Shown here: piece by piece, positions 62,014-64,000 of the stretch
How the letters are laid out: the number at the start of each line of letters is the position of its first letter
How positions within the stretch are numbered: position 1 is the first letter of the stretch
From: UBA2266 sp964406945
GTDB taxonomy: Bacteria > Planctomycetota > Phycisphaerae > Sedimentisphaerales > Anaerobacaceae
NCBI GenBank assembly: GCA_964406945.1
Contig: CAYOTO010000011.1
Location: 1 to 64,000 of the forward strand
Length of the DNA: 64,000 nucleotides
Reading direction: 5' to 3'
Made by a program: the position numbers and the translations under genes
Notes under the pieces: generated by a model
What the model saw: the letters and a program-made list of their open reading frames with translations, nothing else
What the model was told of the DNA's origin: nothing
Databases searched by the model: none

Positions 62014-62139
62014 ATGATGTATCTGGCGATGGCATTCTCGGTTTTGTGGCTGAGCCATTTTGTTTATGTGGTTCTGCTGGACAGTCAGCTCAGGGACGTC
62101 AGACGCAGACTCGACGCCCGCACGGGCGGACAGGATTAA
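62014..62139 (+). CDS. CcmD-like small membrane protein
   Basis: 41 residues behind GAGGAG. It starts MMYLAMAFSVLWLSHFVYVV and continues into a charged tail (LRDVRRRLDAR). This is the layout of CcmD: one helix, then a basic cytoplasmic tail. It sits directly after ccmC, where ccmD normally lies, and would aid release of holo-CcmE. Confidence 0.7.
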   Translation: MMYLAMAFSVLWLSHFVYVVLLDSQLRDVRRRLDARTGGQD

Positions 62140-62320
62140 CCCTGGGGAAATTCATCTGCTGAGGACAGGATCCGCACTGGGTCCGAGAAAAACCTTACTG
62201 AACCGCCTAAAATCGCAGGGGGCTGCAAATCCTTGCCCAATCTCCATCTGTGGCGCATAATCATGCGACGGCGCCGGTTATGTGCGCCGTGGTATAACTT
62301 GCCAAGATTGGAGACGATTT
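62140..62320. other. Gap after the ccm genes
   Basis: Holds a hairpin (GGCGCA at 62252-62257 with TGCGCC at 62283-62288, plus TAA/TTA) that may end the ccm transcript. No T-run follows. GGAG lies before the next ATG. Confidence 0.35.
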
Positions 62321-64000
62321 ATGTCGCTCGAATTATTGAAGTGCAAAACCGTGCTGGCGACGGTACTGGTTGCGGTTTCGACCGTGGGGCCGGCGAGCGG
62401 GGCCGAGTACTGCGACAACGCCGCTATCAGCGAAAAACTGCATGCCCTCGAAAAAAGTCACCCGAAGCTCGTTCGGGTCAGGCCTTTGGTAAAGCCGGAT
62501 GAAGGAGATCCGCCGCTGCTGGTGACTCTGGGCAAGGCCAAGGACCTTCACAGACGGCCGGCGATACTGGTGGTCGCGGGGATCGAGGGCAATGATTTTA
62601 CGGGGCCTGCTGTTGCGCTTTCGTGGATTGAGAGCCTGCTGAATCAACCGGAACCATTGGAAGAGACGACGATCTATGTGGTGCCCAGGCTCAATACACG
62701 GGCGGCGGCTCGTTTCTTTTCAGGGCCGAAATTTGAGACTCCGCTGACGACGAAGCCGGTGGACGATGACCACGACGGCCGCAAGGATGAAGACGGACCG
62801 GAAGACCTTAACGGCGACGGTTTGATAACGATGATGCGGGTCGGAGATGCCGAAGGCGGGTATATCATGGATCCGTGCGATGACCGCCTGATGCTGGAGG
62901 CGGACCACCTCGAGGGGGAAGCGGGCCGGTGGCTCGTGATGTCGGAGGGAATCGACAATGATAAGGACGAGCAGTTCAACGAGGACGGGCCGGGCGGGGT
63001 GAATTTGAATCGGAATTTCCCGTTCGATTACGATTATTTCGGGGTTCATTCGGGTATTCATCAGGTGAGCGAGCCGCGGACAAGGGCTTTGGGGCGGTTC
63101 GTTGTGAAGCGGAGCAATATCGCCCTTGTGGTGACTTACGGCTTTGCCGACAATGTTATCGAGACGCCTGCGGCGGCAGAGCCTCCCGGGCGTCGAAAAC
63201 CGCTGACCAAGATCGACAGCGAGGACATCGGCTACTTCGAGTCGCTTGGCGAATTATACCGCGAAAATCTGGGCCTTGAAAAGCAGATCGAGAGCGAACC
63301 GGCGCCGCCGGGGACATTCAGTCAGTGGATGTATTTTCACAGGGGCCGGATGTCGCTGGCCGTGCGGCCGTTCAGTCCGAAGCTGGCGGTTGAGATGTTT
63401 GCAGTCGAGACGGATCCGAACCAGTCGCAAGTGGACGAAGCCGAGCGGGGCAAAGAGGCCAGACGCCAGCTCGAATGGTTCGAGCGGCATGCACCGGATG
63501 CGTTTGTAAAGTGGCGGGCGATAGAGCATCCCGACTTTCCGGGTCAAAAAGTGGAGGTGGGGGGCTACCGGCCGTTTGCGATGACGAATCCGCCGGAAAA
63601 TTTGCTCGACGAGGTGGTATCGAAGCAGGTGGGCTTTCTGAACGCTCTTACGAACAAACTGGGGCGAATTGCAGTTCGCGAAATTGACGTGCGACACCTG
63701 GGCAAATCCGTTTTCGAGATAAAGATTGTTGTCGAGAACAACGGTTTTTTGCCGACGATGCTCAGCCACGGCGAAAGGAGCCGACAGATCGACCCGACCA
63801 GACTGGTTGTCGATCTGGAGGACAGCGCCTTCATAAGCGGGTCCCGGAGGACTTTTCTGCCTCCGATCCGCGGCAGTTCAAGCTCGACGGAGGTGCGTCT
63901 GGTGGTCAGGGCGGGAGGCAGGAAGCATATCGATTTCGAAGTGGTCTCGCAGCTTGCGGGGATCGCCAGAGGCAGTATCGAATTAAAGCGTGACAAACAG
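62321..64000 (+). CDS. M14-like carboxypeptidase homologue, probable pseudoenzyme (partial)
   Basis: From ATG 62321 (GGAG upstream), open at the right edge; at least 560 residues. Signal peptide 1-28 or so. The M14 fold is recognised by VVPRLNTRAAARF, NLNRNFP at 228-234 and SEPRTRAL at 250-257. The zinc motif HxxE should fall at 89-92 but reads EGND, and the third His region reads VVTYGF. All three zinc ligands therefore seem replaced. An Asp-rich insertion (DDDHDGRKDEDGP, then DLNGDG, 148-167) and another at 211-223 resemble calcium-binding loops, common in planctomycete M14 relatives. Function would be non-peptidolytic binding unless zinc is held differently. Confidence 0.7.
   Translation, partial: MSLELLKCKTVLATVLVAVSTVGPASGAEYCDNAAISEKLHALEKSHPKLVRVRPLVKPDEGDPPLLVTLGKAKDLHRRPAILVVAGIEGNDFTGPAVALSWIESLLNQPEPLEETTIYVVPRLNTRAAARFFSGPKFETPLTTKPVDDDHDGRKDEDGPEDLNGDGLITMMRVGDAEGGYIMDPCDDRLMLEADHLEGEAGRWLVMSEGIDNDKDEQFNEDGPGGVNLNRNFPFDYDYFGVHSGIHQVSEPRTRALGRFVVKRSNIALVVTYGFADNVIETPAAAEPPGRRKPLTKIDSEDIGYFESLGELYRENLGLEKQIESEPAPPGTFSQWMYFHRGRMSLAVRPFSPKLAVEMFAVETDPNQSQVDEAERGKEARRQLEWFERHAPDAFVKWRAIEHPDFPGQKVEVGGYRPFAMTNPPENLLDEVVSKQVGFLNALTNKLGRIAVREIDVRHLGKSVFEIKIVVENNGFLPTMLSHGERSRQIDPTRLVVDLEDSAFISGSRRTFLPPIRGSSSSTEVRLVVRAGGRKHIDFEVVSQLAGIARGSIELKRDKQ

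Noticed and set aside
1..64000. CRISPR array, rRNA, tRNA, prophage or integrase
   Set aside because: I looked for regularly spaced direct repeats, tRNA arm sequences such as GGTTCGAATCC, and phage structural or integrase genes, and saw none. A tool-based scan could still find a tRNA that I missed by eye.

Overview
The window most resembles a chromosome segment of a Planctomycetota bacterium, probably class Phycisphaerae. This is inferred from the gene repertoire, not from a marker gene. The evidence is a large membrane Ser/Thr kinase beside an ECF-like sigma factor and an FHA-like protein, Tat-exported Gfo/Idh/MocA oxidoreductases, a SUMF1-domain protein, secreted glycoside-hydrolase-like genes, and M14-like proteins with Asp-rich insertions. 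I recognised no rRNA, tRNA, CRISPR array, intact insertion sequence or prophage.

Layout. 0.2-8 kb (minus): a signalling operon of coiled-coil membrane protein, FHA-like protein, kinase with a TM2 domain, membrane protein and sigma factor. 8.2-11.4 kb: a membrane-anchored protein convergent with a three-gene ABC-2 exporter. 11.4-11.8 kb: a gap dense in hairpins. 11.8-17.2 kb (minus): SUMF1-domain protein, two Gfo/Idh/MocA proteins and a DEAD-box helicase. 17.2-20.8 kb: a NagB/PIG-L fusion gene between two internally deleted gene remnants and two large inverted repeats. 20.9-26.3 kb: an AT-richer orphan gene, a DUF5076-like protein, a TRAP transporter and a Tat-exported aldo/keto reductase. 26.4-30.1 kb (minus): an Mla-type lipid transport operon. 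30.5-38.2 kb: menaquinone genes menF-D-B-A-C-E plus a convergent hotdog thioesterase. 38.4-45.8 kb: a secreted DUF5060-type hydrolase, a B12-type radical SAM protein, a second DEAD-box helicase, a small zinc-knuckle protein, a cold-shock protein and remnants.

45.8-62.1 kb is the most distinctive part. It carries tetrapyrrole genes for the siroheme-dependent route to heme b: hemC, ahbB, a HemX/CcsA-like gene, hemA, ahbD, ahbC, hemL, a cobA-hemD fusion and ahbA. Cytochrome c maturation genes follow directly: ccmE, ccmF, a 35-residue ORF, an unknown exported membrane protein, ccmA, ccmB, ccmC and a ccmD-like ORF. CcmE has the CxxxY form of the heme-binding motif instead of HxxxY, as in the 'System I*' described for sulfate reducers and archaea. 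CcmC carries a HemD-like lobe of about 105 residues inserted after its first membrane helix, predicted to lie in the periplasm, and its tryptophan-rich motif is degenerate. I consider this the best candidate for something undescribed.

Together the men, ahb and ccm genes suggest anaerobic respiration through menaquinone and c-type cytochromes. hemB, the siroheme dehydrogenase/chelatase, menH, menG and any ccmG/ccmH are not in the window. The last gene, an M14-like protein that appears to lack its zinc ligands, runs off the right edge.
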